From NCBI GenBank assembly GCA_017562135.1, contig QEYB01000368.1:1302001-1366000 (forward strand): DNA of 64,000 nt, given 5' to 3'. This document shows, one piece after another, positions 48,248-61,208 of this stretch; position 1 is the first letter of the stretch, and each line of letters starts with the position of its first letter. A program made the position numbers and the translations under genes. Source of the stretch: Dipylidium caninum. Its lineage: Eukaryota > Platyhelminthes > Cestoda > Cyclophyllidea > Dipylidiidae. The notes beneath the pieces were generated by a model. It was not told where the DNA came from and ran no database searches. It saw only the letters and a list, made by a program, of their open reading frames with translations.

Positions 48248-51200
48248 ATATATTGGCCTGTCATCCGCAGTTGTATATGCCCTATTTATAAACGGTGATG
48301 CATTTCCCATTTTTTGTATCGTCTCATTTTGTAAGATACATGATGTCGTTCGGTGGGTTTCTGTATTGCGACGCGTTTGATTTCCGGTTATTTTGAGGAA
48401 TTCCACTGCCTTACTGCAATCGTCGAAGTGTGCCTCGGTGACAAGTTCTTTTTAGGTATTTGTTGCAGGGATTTGGTTGGGTGGATTGCTATCGAATATG
48501 CCCGATGGAGTGGGCTCTGAGGTGGGGTTGCCGCACCTCAGCACCGTTCAAGCTTCTGCGACTCCTCCAAAGGTGTGGGGGTTTGCGCCGCAGAGCGCTG
48601 CTGGCATTGTTTGATTGGCAACATCAGTTTTGCGGAAAGTGGGGAAGATTGTTGCCCTACTTGCCTTCGCCTTGTCTCTGGTATGCGCTTCAGTGCGGGA
48701 TTATGGTATGTATCCAAGATATTAGCCTAACTTCTGTGATATAGTTTCAGGCATCTCGGAGGCGAATTTCACCACATGACGGCACTCAATATTGCAAAAT
48801 TACGATTTTAAATACGGATTTGAGCTCCCGTGAATATTGCTATCTGAGGAGTTTAGTTGAAGTGCGTCTCTATAGCTCGAAATCTAGTGAAAAAATGCAT
48901 TTAAAGCTCAGTCTAATGTCTTGCCCCCGCAAACCCATTCGATCAGACGGTTGTCTTAAGAATGAGTTAACTTCCTATTGTTTTTGTCACATTACAGACG
49001 AATTTTTGTGCATATCGAATGAGTGACTTAAAGAGGACGTAGTGCTGCATCTGCCACTCTGAGCACTAAATTCCACCTGAAATGCGGCCATACAATCGCT
49101 CGTTATTTGGCGTCTTTAAATGCCCAAATATACACCTAAGTGTTGCAATCACGTCTAGGAATTACAAGTACATTATGTAAGGCCATTTACTTAGGATGTT
49201 CAGTTATTCTGGGTAAAATTTTTTCCTGGGCTGGCCTCCTTTCAAGGGCTTTGATGGTGAGGTAACTTCAATGACAGTTATACAAGCTGGCTATCTTGGT
49301 AACTAACGCGATTGCGTACAGCTCTCACTGGTTTAACGCCGTTCGTCTCCAGAAAAGACGACAAATCCTGTGTATTTCACAAACTTATCTTTAAGTGCGG
49401 ACAGCACGTTTAGTTCGTCGATGACGTCGCGCGTGCGTGTGCTTGCGGGAGGACGGGAGTAGGGCGCCAACGCCGCCTGAGGGGCGATTGCTACATTGGC
49501 AAGGCGTCGAAGAGGAAAACTTTGGGCAGATATGCACGCCGGATTCCTCTCACACGAAGGTGATTGATTCCTTCAACACTAAGACGGTGATTTCTTTCTT
49601 CATAACATGTTGGCGGTCTTCTCATGTGTTGACTCCCTAAAAATTGTACGTAATTTGAAGGCCGCGTGGACCAACTAAAAAATTATTTGGGGTTATAATC
49701 TGCACAAGAGCAGCAAAAATTCAGTGCCCGTGCTTTTTATTGTCTTTTAAGTTTTTGTCAGCGATTCTCATATGCTTAATCAGGATAACATTGTGATTTC
49801 TTTGTTTTATATTGCATTAACAACCAGTTCCGAAGAAAAACAGAATGTCACTCGTCCTTAAGATGTTTGGTTAAAAGCGGTCTTGGAGTATTCTGCCAAC
49901 CACATCATTAACCAGTTTCTTCTGAATACTATGTTTTGAAAAAGTGTAATTGTTGAATAGTCAAGTACATTTGGTCATGTACGGGCCTAATTCTATCGTT
50001 GGTAAAAGAAGCGGTGAAGCGACACTATTAGACGAATTATAGACACAAGGAATCACAATGCGACTGTTTAGATCGCAGACTGTGTAAAACTTGTGAGTTG
50101 TCCTTGCACCTCATCGATGGTGAGAACGAAAACGGAAAAGAGGCGAAAGAACTGCCAACGTTTAATCGTCGAAACCGGGTGCAATCTGTGTCTCCTTTTC
50201 TGAGTCAACTAGGTGCGTCGAAAGGCGGAGTAACGACGGTCTGAGATTGCTACTGCAACAGATGTCAGCATGGTTGCACGCGGAAAGAAGCAGGGCCATT
50301 CACGCTTCGCAGACTGTTTCTCGATCAAGCAATGCCGTTCAGGCTGGTAGATGGGCACTGGGAGGTCGTCGGAGCTTACCTTGTATGTAAGTCCATCCAG
50401 TCCTTCTTGTGTCAAAATTGGACACAATTTCAACCCGGAAAAATATATTTTTTGTCCTCTTTACTCCGGATGATCATTAATGTACGTCGGTAAATTGACA
50501 ACTTATTGACATTTTTGCGGGACGACGTTTCATTTGTCTGATCTTTAGTCCCCTCCATTTAGGACAAATGAATTTGATTTGATCTTAAGTGGAGCAAAAT
50601 GATTTTTTTTTTAATGCAGAATGCACCCAAGCCACAAGTTAAACCATTGAACAAATGCATTTATCAGTGCGTTTAGATCGTGGTCGACTTTACGCTCTCC
50701 AGCTAACCAAATAATATGCAGTTACGCAACCAATCTACTGTGAGTATATCAGTAGGCGAATAAATGTTGATGCGGCCAAACGACTGCAATATCCGTGGAT
50801 GCATTTACTCGTTCCATTTAAATCTAAAATCACCAATGAACAAAATTCTTATCATGATGTCACAGCGCCTTAACAGGACTTCAGAGTAAAATCCTGCGAT
50901 GGCCGTAATAGCGCACCTTTTCATACCTTAGAAAAATCGAATTATTGGGGGAAGGGATAGATAATCTGAATGCTGAAATGGACTTTCGGAAGCAACTCTC
51001 GGAAGACGAAAATGACAATTGCTCTCATTCCAGCCAATTGATTTTATTGCGATTTGTTCGTGAACTCCAAAACCTCTTACCTCATCCATTAAAGCGGGCT
51101 CATAACCGAGAGATAAGAGGACCCCAAATTTGATCAATGCCAACTCCGTTAGTGGTACATCCTAGGTTAATACGAATGCGGTCTCGCGGCTGATAGCTCT

Positions 51201-51960
51201 TATGCTCTTGACTTTGGCGTCCTCCCATAATCCAGCCTCAATGGCGTACAACATTGGGCGACGTACTCTGATATATGCCTTTTTAATGGGTTGATTTCCC
51301 CAATGTTCTAATGTAAACATTAGACGCTACTTAATTATTCATCTTGTCAAAGGGAGTGTTCATTCAGTGTTATGCAATTGCTTAACTAAGAGGAGAAAGA
51401 CGAAACGCTGCAAAGAATGTGCTCGCTGCCTATTCTGTACTTGCATGCTTTCGGTCTTGTTTTACCAACTAGTCACATGGAAATGTTACATTCAGAGGTG
51501 AGGTAAACGGTGTATCGAGTTCACTTAATCCGAAGGAAACAGGGGATGGAAGAATGTGCTCTTCAATTAAAGGCTTCTACCGCAAAATTAGAATTCTATA
51601 ATTAAACTGCCCCAAACTCATGCTCCCCGCAAAAACCGCCGCGCCCAAGGCGTGTATGTGGCAGTTTTCTCAGCCGGCAAGATTAAACAGCAAGTCTCTG
51701 ACTGAATACTAAATTAATCTGGAATCATATTTGAATGAGACAATAAAGTGATTACTGGGCAAATGAACATTTCAAATCATACAGTACAAATTTAATTGTT
51801 AGGCCTTTCGTATGTGGGACAATTTCGCACATTAGATAGCGAAACATCGCCGACAAAATAATGCCGTGTTAGGGGGTAAGAAGATAGCATCATCGTTTAC
51901 AATATAAACACCTGACCGGGCTTGGGGCACAGCCGTGTAAAACGGCCATTTTCTCCGTCT
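48248..51960. other. AT-rich stretch downstream of hnRNP copy 2, no gene seen
   Basis: Starts with the copy 2 3' UTR, then a GC-rich patch at about 48420-48720, then T-rich plus strand. No ORF with a recognisable domain and no set of exons that I could join. Transcription on the plus strand is possible from the T excess but unproven. Confidence 0.5.
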
Positions 51961-52552
51961 AATGATGGGCGTTAAGCACATTCTGCCTCTTTCTATTTCA
52001 CCTGGTTTTTTATCTGAAGAATTTGTTGAGAGCGACAAAATTAAAATGACACTTTCATTAGAATCGGCGCCTCTTCCGATTGATGGTTTTGCGATTTCCC
52101 TAAAGTTAGCAGGCAGTTTTGTCTGTAGCAGGGTTTTTCGCTACTTTGCACAGTACGGAGACGTAGACGCTAAGTATCTCACGTCAGCCTACGAGGCAAA
52201 ACCGGATACTCTGTCCGAAGAGAGTGGATTAATTAGGCGGTGGGAGCAGCGGGTGCTGAACGTGGTGCTCCACACTGTCGGTGAGTGGATGGGCAAACTG
52301 TATGGGTGTATGCTGCCAGAGTGCGGGGAGAGGGAGGCGGACAGGCGGGCGAGCGAGCGAGCAAGTGAGCCGGGCAGCCGCTTTTGCAATGCACGTGGAT
52401 GCAGTCACTTCAATCAGTGAAAGTTCATTAATTAAACAGTCTCTGAAATGCATCAAAATGGAAGAACAGATTCCCTCTCCGCCCCTACGCCTCCACCAGG
52501 GCTTGGATGCGTGTGCGTGAGGAAGCGGGGCGGGCTTTGGGTGCCGGAGGGC

Positions 52553-52563
52553 GGGGGGGGGGG
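52553..52563 (+). repeat. Poly-G run
   Basis: Eleven consecutive G, then AGGGG. Confidence 0.85.
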
Positions 52564-53767
52564 AGGGGTCGTTTGCACCAGCTCCACCGGGGCAACGACA
52601 AACTCCTCGTTTTTGAAATATGTTCGCTTTGCGAGATAATTAGCCAAGACGGGGTTGGGAGAGAGCGCGATCGGGCGTGCAGGTGGCCTGCTGAATCAGA
52701 TGAGAGAAAAACTATTTCTTCTCTCTTTTGCATTCTCTCCCAACTCAGTCCTGTACAGTTTCAATGCTTTGAGTTTTCTTTTTCATCTTATCCCTTTGAT
52801 ACTTTTATAACCAAACTGCCTAACTGCAAAAGCACCAACACGGTGGTGCTGCGATGGAGCAGAAAGGTGGAGTTGCCGTTTCTTACAACTCCCAATGCCA
52901 ATTTTGTGCGCTTCTGTGTACTTAAAGAACCTTAATTGAGTCATTCTGTGAAAAATATATATATATAACTCAAATTCTGAGACTTTCTCAAGTCATAAGC
53001 ACGTTTTCAAAAGCTTACAGGCTGCTGTACTCCCTCGAGCACGCCGAGATGCGACAAACTCATTCATTAGTCTGTGCAAAATGGGCGCATAAGGCGCGGT
53101 GGCATCGTGTTGCGGTCGGTTGGGCTTTTGTTTTCCTGGGGAGGAAGGAGAGGCTGTTTCTGAGCTTAACTTCTAGGTGCGCATTCTCGGTCGGTGAAGC
53201 CTTTTCCGGCTGACTTTGATAGCGCTCACCAACGGGCTGGTTTCTCAACGATTTTAACAGTGGAACAACGCAATTCACCGTAATACAGCAAAGGATTATC
53301 CCCTACCATGTATCCACTCATCTTACTCAAAAATTTATTTTTTAGGAGATGAAACGTTAGGGTTGAACATGAGTCGGTCTTCCACGAATGCCATCTCGAC
53401 TCACGTGCGCGTCCGCAGGAGAGCGCGGATGGCTGGTCCCCTTCACTTGGACGACGAAGGCTAAAGAAGCGGTGAAGGGTGGGTAGCAGGCACTTAGCTG
53501 TTACCACGGTGCGATTTCGCATTGAGACAGCCGTCAAACTGTTGCCCGCTTGGTCATACTACCGGTAGAACGTACGATCTGAGGCAACTTATTTACTTGA
53601 GTACTTCACAGACGCTCTTAACACTGCTTCCTCGCGACTTCTTAGACTTCAACGCGATCTCGAAACCGGTATCGAGAGTGTGGGCGCATTCAAGGGGAAG
53701 AAAAGAGACGAATTTTTTCCGAGGGAATGCCAGTATGATCAAAGGGAATGCTGCGAATACCAGAAAT

Positions 53768-53800
53768 ACACACACACACACACACTCTCTCTCTCTCTCA
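53768..53800. repeat. (CA)n(CT)n compound microsatellite
   Basis: About eight CA units followed directly by about eight CT units. Confidence 0.9.
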
Positions 53801-54616
53801 CTTCGCAATCCAGCATAATTGTATGAGGCGTGACAACCGAGGTGTGGACTGTTCCACGATTTGGTGGGGAGTGGCAGTGGACCCTGGCAGCCGGGTGTGC
53901 CGGCCTCGGCCAATGGGCTGCGGCCGAGACAAACGCGATCCCATTGGACCAGCGGCCTCTTGAGATAGTCGTCTCCGCCTGAAGATATCTAGTCATTATA
54001 TGCCAAATTCATATTCCCCTCCCTCCACCTCTGAGCCGCATGGTGGTACAGACACGAGCGGCTTAAATGGGCATCCTCAAAGTGATGACATACTCCACTT
54101 TGACTCTCTCTATTGTAATCATAGTTTTCCCGATTTTCTGTGCAAATGCCAAGACTCATCTGATTTACTGGGACCCGCTTAACATAGTGTAAGTTTTGGT
54201 TTTTCGTTACTGCTTTACTGCGGGCCCTATGCTTACTATTTTTTCCAATATTCTGTTTTCCCCATTCCTTTACTTTGTCCCTCGAATAACCAAGCATTCG
54301 ACGCCTGTCCCAGTCCCTCACTCCTCGCACATTCTTGTGCCGTGGAGTGGCTGAATTCAGTCGCACTTTTCCGTGGGTGCAAAACTGAGGGAATTGTGCT
54401 TATGGTGAAGCTACTGTCAGGCCAAAGCCCAATCTGATGGCTTCGTACCTGCTGCGTTGTCCACTTTTGACCACCAGTTGGTCGAGTGGGTGAGGGGGCA
54501 GGGAGGTGTACCCCGCCGACCGAGACAGCCATTAAGTAGGGATAGAAGAGGGCGAGTTTGGGGGAAATAGCCCGAAGAAGGCAGTGAATTGCGTATTTTT
54601 AAGTAAAAGTTATTAA

Positions 54617-54630
54617 GGGGGGGGGGGGGG
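54617..54630 (+). repeat. Poly-G run
   Basis: Fourteen consecutive G. Confidence 0.9.
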
Positions 54631-55385
54631 CGGCCAGGCTGTACACTAGGTGGGCCCATTGTGTTCACACACCCATAAAACAGTACAAGCCTCACCTCAC
54701 GCAATGCCATTGTAATATCACTTCCCAAAACTCTCAACGAGGTCTTCCCACTTCTTTGGGGCATTTGTCACAACTCGCTCGAAAATACCGGCACTTTAAG
54801 CTCATTGTTTAGTGAGTCGGATTTCACCGTTCCCAACACGTTCCAAAGTCCCGAGAAGGCGGTATCGGGCGGGCCGGTCCCGTGGGAACCGGTTGTGACT
54901 AATGCTGTGATTCCGTGCAGCCGACAAGTCGGCCAGTCACACTCGCACCAGCCACGTCCGGGCCGACTTGGACGGCCTGAGTGCGGAGAGAATGGGGGCG
55001 TCGCACGCGAGGTTGCATAGAATGTCAGGTGACTCCAAATGACCCGTTGAAATCCTCCCCGTGAGGGCTCGCGACAGGCTGCCACTCGGTGGGTACGCGG
55101 GGGATTTCGAGACGTTACAAAATGGGGCTCTTTGCCTACTCTGGATCCTGTTGCGCTTAACCACGTAGCACAGACCTGACAGAGTGGCAGAAACGTTTGG
55201 TGTGCTCCACTGAACTGAAGTTGGCGTGGACAATTTTTGTACCACTTTCTCGTGTTGTGCACCATTAATTACAGCGTCCTGCTGAATGAACGTGTTAAAT
55301 AAGGGGAGCCGCTTTTCATCTCCTCGAGACGTGTGTGTCAATAAAAACCTTCGCACCACATGTTCGCTAGCCAGAAGCGGCTGAA

Positions 55386-55414
55386 GTCGGTCGGTGGGTG
55401 GGTCGGTCGGTCGG
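55386..55414. repeat. (CGGT)n/(GGGT)n tetranucleotide repeat
   Basis: Tandem TCGG/TGGG units over about 29 nt. Confidence 0.8.
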
Positions 55415-56401
55415 CACTAAAATTAATTTTCATGCTCGTATCCGGTCCGGGTGTTGCGTGCATGAAGATAATTTAACAGCCTGCTTCTACATCCTTCCCA
55501 GTGCGTGAGGCTGCAGCCTGCATACTGGCGCGTCTGGATTTCACCTACTAGACAGATTTTGCCCACGCAAACAACATTCAAGACTCGGAAGTCCATCAAT
55601 ACTATGGAAAAGCATTTCATGCGACATGGGGGAGACGACGCTTAGGCGCCCAGTCCTCGTCTGTAGCTCTCGGGTCTCTCGCAGGACGCACTCGCCGCCT
55701 GTCCCCCAATAGCCGACCGTTGCCAATTCCTTGCAACGCTTTTGGTTGTGGATACTCGTGTTGCAGCCACCGGGACGCTGCTGGTGAAAGCGCGGCCATC
55801 TCGAGATGGACGGACGGACATCCGGCGGTCGTAATGGGCAGTAAAGGGGTGGTCTCACCAACACCCGATGGGCCTTTCGCGCCGAATAGGCCGCCGCACT
55901 GCTCAGACGTGATCTGATCCCACTTAAGTCGCCCCATGTTCTCGGCTCAATGAGCGGAAGGCAACATTCCTCGGATTTGGACTTTCAGGGAAGGCAATTG
56001 CCGGACCCTTCACCCCGCGGTTTCAAGTCCCGAATAGCGCAGGTGGTGAAGGGGAAAACCACGCCACAGGTCCTGATTGGGTGCAGGCGAGTGGTTCTCA
56101 CATTCGACGTTAAAGATGACTGGGTCTACGGAGGGAAGGCGCCAGCTTGGGTCGCATTCCCGTACTCCGTGCGCTAGGGGCTCTCCCTCAAGCCCACCAG
56201 GTGTCGTTGCTCTTCAGCCATTCGCCGAACTTCGCCTCCCCTGCGTCCAGACGCGCGTCAGGCGGGCCACGTCACTCCGGCCAAGTGGCATTAACAAACG
56301 CGAATTGAGTTATGCGGAGTAAGGTGGTGGTTCTTCCCCCTCGGGGGTAGGACGATCGGAAGAGGCCTTTGTGTCAACTGACTGCCACGTCTTATTTCAC
56401 A

Positions 56402-56412
56402 GGGGGGGGGGG
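56402..56412 (+). repeat. Poly-G run
   Basis: Eleven consecutive G. Confidence 0.85.
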
Positions 56413-56814
56413 AAGGCGGCACCCACGCACACGCGGTGAGTGGGCGCATCCAAGTTTGCGTGGTGGGGCAGCTCTTTGCAAGAATGTGCCAAGTAAAATT
56501 TATGGATGTAATCGGGTTTTATTGGTATATTCAAATAGCTGGGAGAATTATTCCGCTCCTTTTGCCTCTGTAAACTTAAAATTTTTCTGTCTGAAATAGC
56601 CAGTGCTCAATGTTAATCAATTTTGTGGGAGTTGCCGTCAACGCTTCCGGTTTTCAGTTTCAGAGTGAAACCTGCAGCAGTGCTCCATGTGGAACAGCGA
56701 GATAGGGTAATTTTTGTCTGTCCCAAGGACGAATATTTCATTCTCTGGGTGAGTGGTTTGACAAACATGCACACGCAAAATTACAATTCTCCCTCAGCCT
56801 CGTACTCACTCGCG

Positions 56815-56838
56815 TCCCCGTCCCCGTCCCCGTCCCCC
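56815..56838. repeat. (CCCCGT)n hexanucleotide repeat
   Basis: Four tandem units, just before a (GT)n microsatellite. Confidence 0.85.
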
Positions 56839-56844
56839 ATTGTG

Positions 56845-56869
56845 GTGTGTGTGTGTGTGTGTATGTGTG
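56845..56869. repeat. (GT)n microsatellite
   Basis: About twelve GT units with one A interruption. Confidence 0.9.
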
Positions 56870-59800
56870 CACGCAGACGGATTTTTCGCCTTTCTAAGTT
56901 TTTACACAGCGGTCGGTGGCGGGTGCAGCCAGGGAGGCTAAGTCGCCTAGAGCACCTGAGAGCGTAGACCGGCGCTTGCCACGTTGGTGCGGCAGAGAGG
57001 GAGGAGGGCGGGTGCGTACGGCTCCACTGTCAACCACCAAGATCGTGTCTCACCACGGCAGTGCGCAGTTCGCAGCCCGCTCGAGAGTAGTAGCGCAAGA
57101 ACGATATTAGTTGGTACAGCCGATTAACCCTCCGCGCTTCTTATTTCATCCGGAGCAGGCCTTCGGACAGTTGGCTGGCGAGATCCGACACCAGCAGAGG
57201 CATGTGCAGCGCCTTCGACCTCCAAAGAGTTGGAATAAATGAGGCGGCGACGAGGAGGGATGGCGCAGAGGTGACGACCGTCCTCTGCATAATGAATGTG
57301 CTGGATGCGTTTGGGGCCATTTCCTGGCGGAGGAGTAGCTGATGGTAAATTAACGTAATGCCCGCTACATCTTCTGTGCCACCTCCCCGGACTCACCTTA
57401 CAATGCACTTTCGCTCTTTCGCCGTCACCCCATGAACTGTCTTCTAAGTAATATTTCCGCAAATGTCGACTTCAGAAAGCGCGAGGATGCATGCAAACTG
57501 TTGTATGAGAGGGCGAAGATTGAAGCCGCGGTAGTTGGGAGATGCATTCTGCCAAGGCCGATGAATGAGTCCGTTTAAGTGGCAGGTTTGGTGGTCTTAA
57601 GACACGCTAAATTTCCCATGTGTGAAGTCCTTTGGTGCCGCGCGGAAAGAGGTGGGTCTGAGTGCTCCTTCTCCTCAAGGGGGCTGACAGAGGCCTCCGA
57701 CCTTCGCGCTACTCCTCATCAAGCCTTCATGCATATTGTCCGTGGCAGCCAAATGTGAAGGAAAATAATAATGGGGTGGGCGAGACCCAACCCGTTATCG
57801 CAAACCACATGCTGTCGGGCCTTCGCTCAACTAACTGTTAACTCGGAAGCCCGGTAAGATGCTTACATGCACGCTTCAGACATACAGCAAATACGCCTTC
57901 GACAATTGTTCCAGTCCGACTGACAAGGGGGACACGGTCAATATCCTCTACCGGTGTTCATTCAAGGATCACCTCAGCACAGTGGTGCCCAAAGACGCAG
58001 ATCTCCCGGAGACGAGGGCAAGGACACCGCAGACGGCGAGACGCAATCCGCCCTATGCTGCCACCTCCTTTGCCGCAGTCGCCGCCTCGTTGCCCGCAGG
58101 AAACGCGCCGTTTCTGCCTGTGGGGCAGCAAAATCGTGGCCTTGTCGTGAAGTCGGCGGGTCGCGAAGAGGGTGAGACGTTTACCCTCCTCATCAACGAG
58201 TTCGCCTGGTCCACCGGGACACCGAGTTTCCACAGGAATCGGCCCGTCTACTTCACAGGTTCGCCCAAAACTTGACACACTATGCAACCAGCTAAAGTGA
58301 AAATCGGGCCGATGGGCCGGTCATGAGGAGTAGGTGTGTCCAATTCAAGTGAATCGTCTTATCCAAAGCACAACCGGCCATCCATTGGGTGTGTAGGTTT
58401 CTGCCTGACACAGTTGTGGACTTGTGAGCAGAGTGGCTGCCATCCGCCTTTACCGTAGTGTGTCTCTTAATTTGGTTGCGGCCTCCTAACGATGCTGGAG
58501 ACGCCCATTAAACTCCCTTTGCCTTGCACCGGCAGCCACAGCCTCGTGGTGACACTGGATGCATTGCAGCACTTTTGTTGGCGTTGTTGGCAGCGAGCCA
58601 TAGAGGGCAAGCAATTGCCGGAGTAAACGCCTGGCCAGAATCGTGCTAAATCCACGGACGATATGCGCCCGGAGTCCGCACTCGGACCAACTGCAAGCGA
58701 CACGGCCCAGATGAGCCTCCGATTTCAGCACAACGTAGTCACTCCTTGGCGCTGGGGAGGCGAGACGCTGACCAAAGTGGCTAATTTAAAACGAAAATTG
58801 CCAAGACCGCCAGACGGCGGGAGGGAAACATCTCCGCCAACTTCTTTCTCTGCCAACCACCTCAACCGCTATCATCGTTGAGTATTGGGGAAGAATTAAA
58901 ACACCGCGTGTGTTTGGTTTAACTTTTTTGTCTGGACTAATAAAACACAACGGAGAATTCGACGCCCTTCCTCCCACATACTTTGCAACAACAAGACTGC
59001 GCTGGGGGCGAGGTTGAAGCACTCCAAGCGCTTGATTAAAGGATTTTCTTCAAAGGTGGCTCAAATTACAACTGTCGATTTGGTCTACCTAATTCTTTCA
59101 TCGCCCACAAACACACACAAATACGGCCGGACGAAAACGCAATTTTCACATAAGTTCTTATTTATTGGGAAACACCCCAAAATCCGCTAGGAGCACTTAT
59201 TTCCGTCGAGCAGAGGCTGGTACATGTGGCTCTGGGGCATTGCAGCGCATATGCCGCGATGCTGTTGGAGTGTGGTGAGCGGGTCGGCGGGTCGGCGGGG
59301 GGCGCTTCGCGGTGAATCTCACCCGGACGGGCTGAGCGCTGTCCCCCAGCACGAGTCCGCGTATGGTCAGAGCATCTCCGGTCCGCGGCAATGGAAAATG
59401 AGGGGCAATTCAACTCGGCAGCCGAGCGTTGCTTTCCATCAGTTAGTAGCTCAGTGCGGCCGGGCGAAGTGCCCCTTAAGAACCTGCGGGTCTCCGAATT
59501 GCGATTTCACTTTGACGGACAAGCTAAGGGGGCGAAAGCCTCCGCCTGTCGGTCGGTGGGCCCCGCCCGTGCAGCCCAGGCGACGAGCGGGCGGACCGCG
59601 CCGTCACTCTGACCGCCGTGCTGCGGTGAACCCGGGACTCCCTCCACGAGGACTGCGGAAGCGTATCGGCTTTCATTTGCAACTAACGCATCATGAGCAT
59701 CATTGCGTGGTCTCAATCGTAACTAAGGGACGCGCGAGCGGACCCCTTCTGACCGGAACAATGTGCAGGAACCAGGAAAGATTGACGGCAGCCCAATAGA

Positions 59801-61199
59801 GAAGCAACCGCTCTTTTTAGTAACTGGAATCCATTGTGCAAGTTGTTCTGCTGGCCTTTTCCTCCGAAAGCAGAGAGGATTGAAGACTCCAAACATAAAT
59901 GCATCCTCGCCCTACCACCTCTACCACTGCGGCTAAATTATTTAAGCACTTTTGTTTTGTATATTTGAAGGGGAAAGCCGAGAAATGTTCTCTTTTATGC
60001 TGATCACGGCGCCTCGGCCTTTGCAGGCGCTGGCCATTTACACTTCAGATACGAACGCAGAAGTTTCAAGGCTTTGTCCTCGGATCTGTGATTCCACCAC
60101 TCCAAATTACCACCTTTCTGGGCATATGCTCTTTTTTTGAAAGCAGACTCTCGAGAGTCCAATGGAGTTTTGTGACGTTCACAACATTCAAGTTAAGGTC
60201 GCAGCAAACTAAGTCTTAACTGGAGAGTGGAAGATACGGCACTCTCTGGAAAGGAAGTGGCGCAGCCTCAACTTCTTCACTGGATTTTTTAATAATCAGC
60301 TCATTCGCTCACTTAGGGACTATTTTTGTGGTTGTCGTGGAAAACTTTGAAACTAGCTGGCATGCTTTTGACCTTGTTGCGAAGTCGCATTGTGGAGACG
60401 ATTGCCTTCTTCGCGGGGCATGAAAGACTGCAAAAGGCGCGTCAGACTGGAGCCCCTGTTGCGTATCCACTCAGGTCTTTGCGCGTTGTCATGAGTAGTC
60501 TAGACGCACAGACACGGAGGAAAACTGGCGGGGCGGAGAGACACACAGGCCGAACCCCGGGCCAGTTCCCCCGACATCGTCGCCTTGTTTCACTTTTAGC
60601 CCCACTGGCATGTGTAGATGTGGAGAGCAGTGATAACATCCGCCCTGCCTCCTTGCAGCGCAACCGAAGATCTGCCTGGAGGAGAACATGAGACTGACCA
60701 TCGTGCAAGGTGAACTACTCCGTCCTAAGGAAGGTGAGTGTTTCGCGCGCAGGAAATCTCGTCTCACACTACTCCTCACTGCGTATAAGCTGAAACACTT
60801 GCAGCGGTCGTGTTATATAGGCTGACATTTGCATTTACTGCCCTCCAAAAAACCCCACATGACAAAACTTTGAGTCACAATGCAATTTACTGCCCTGTTT
60901 TCATGCGCACATGGAACCGTCTACTCCAGCTAAAGGCCTTCAAGACATAGTCCGAGGGAGATTGAAGGTGGACCGCCTCGAGCCCACGGAGAGCACTGCG
61001 GCCCTCGGAAGGAGCTCCGGCGGTTGACGATAAGCAGACAAGGCGCGAGGGTAACTGGGGCGTTCGCTTCCCCCGCAGACGCGCAATATGCCCCAAATAG
61101 GTGGTACTCCGCTCGAGTTGATGAGGAGCGTTGCCAGAATAAATTCACCTCTAACAGTCTCCACTTTCCGTTTTGCCACTGGTGATCGGCGACCTCGGT

Positions 61200-61208
61200 G
61201 GGGGGGGG
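61200..61208 (+). repeat. Poly-G run
   Basis: Nine consecutive G inside a longer G-rich stretch (to about 61230). Confidence 0.8.

Noticed and set aside
51962..52420. 152-codon ORF with a coherent-looking middle part
   Set aside because: The last third is translation of a gcga-type low-complexity stretch and nothing matches a known family.
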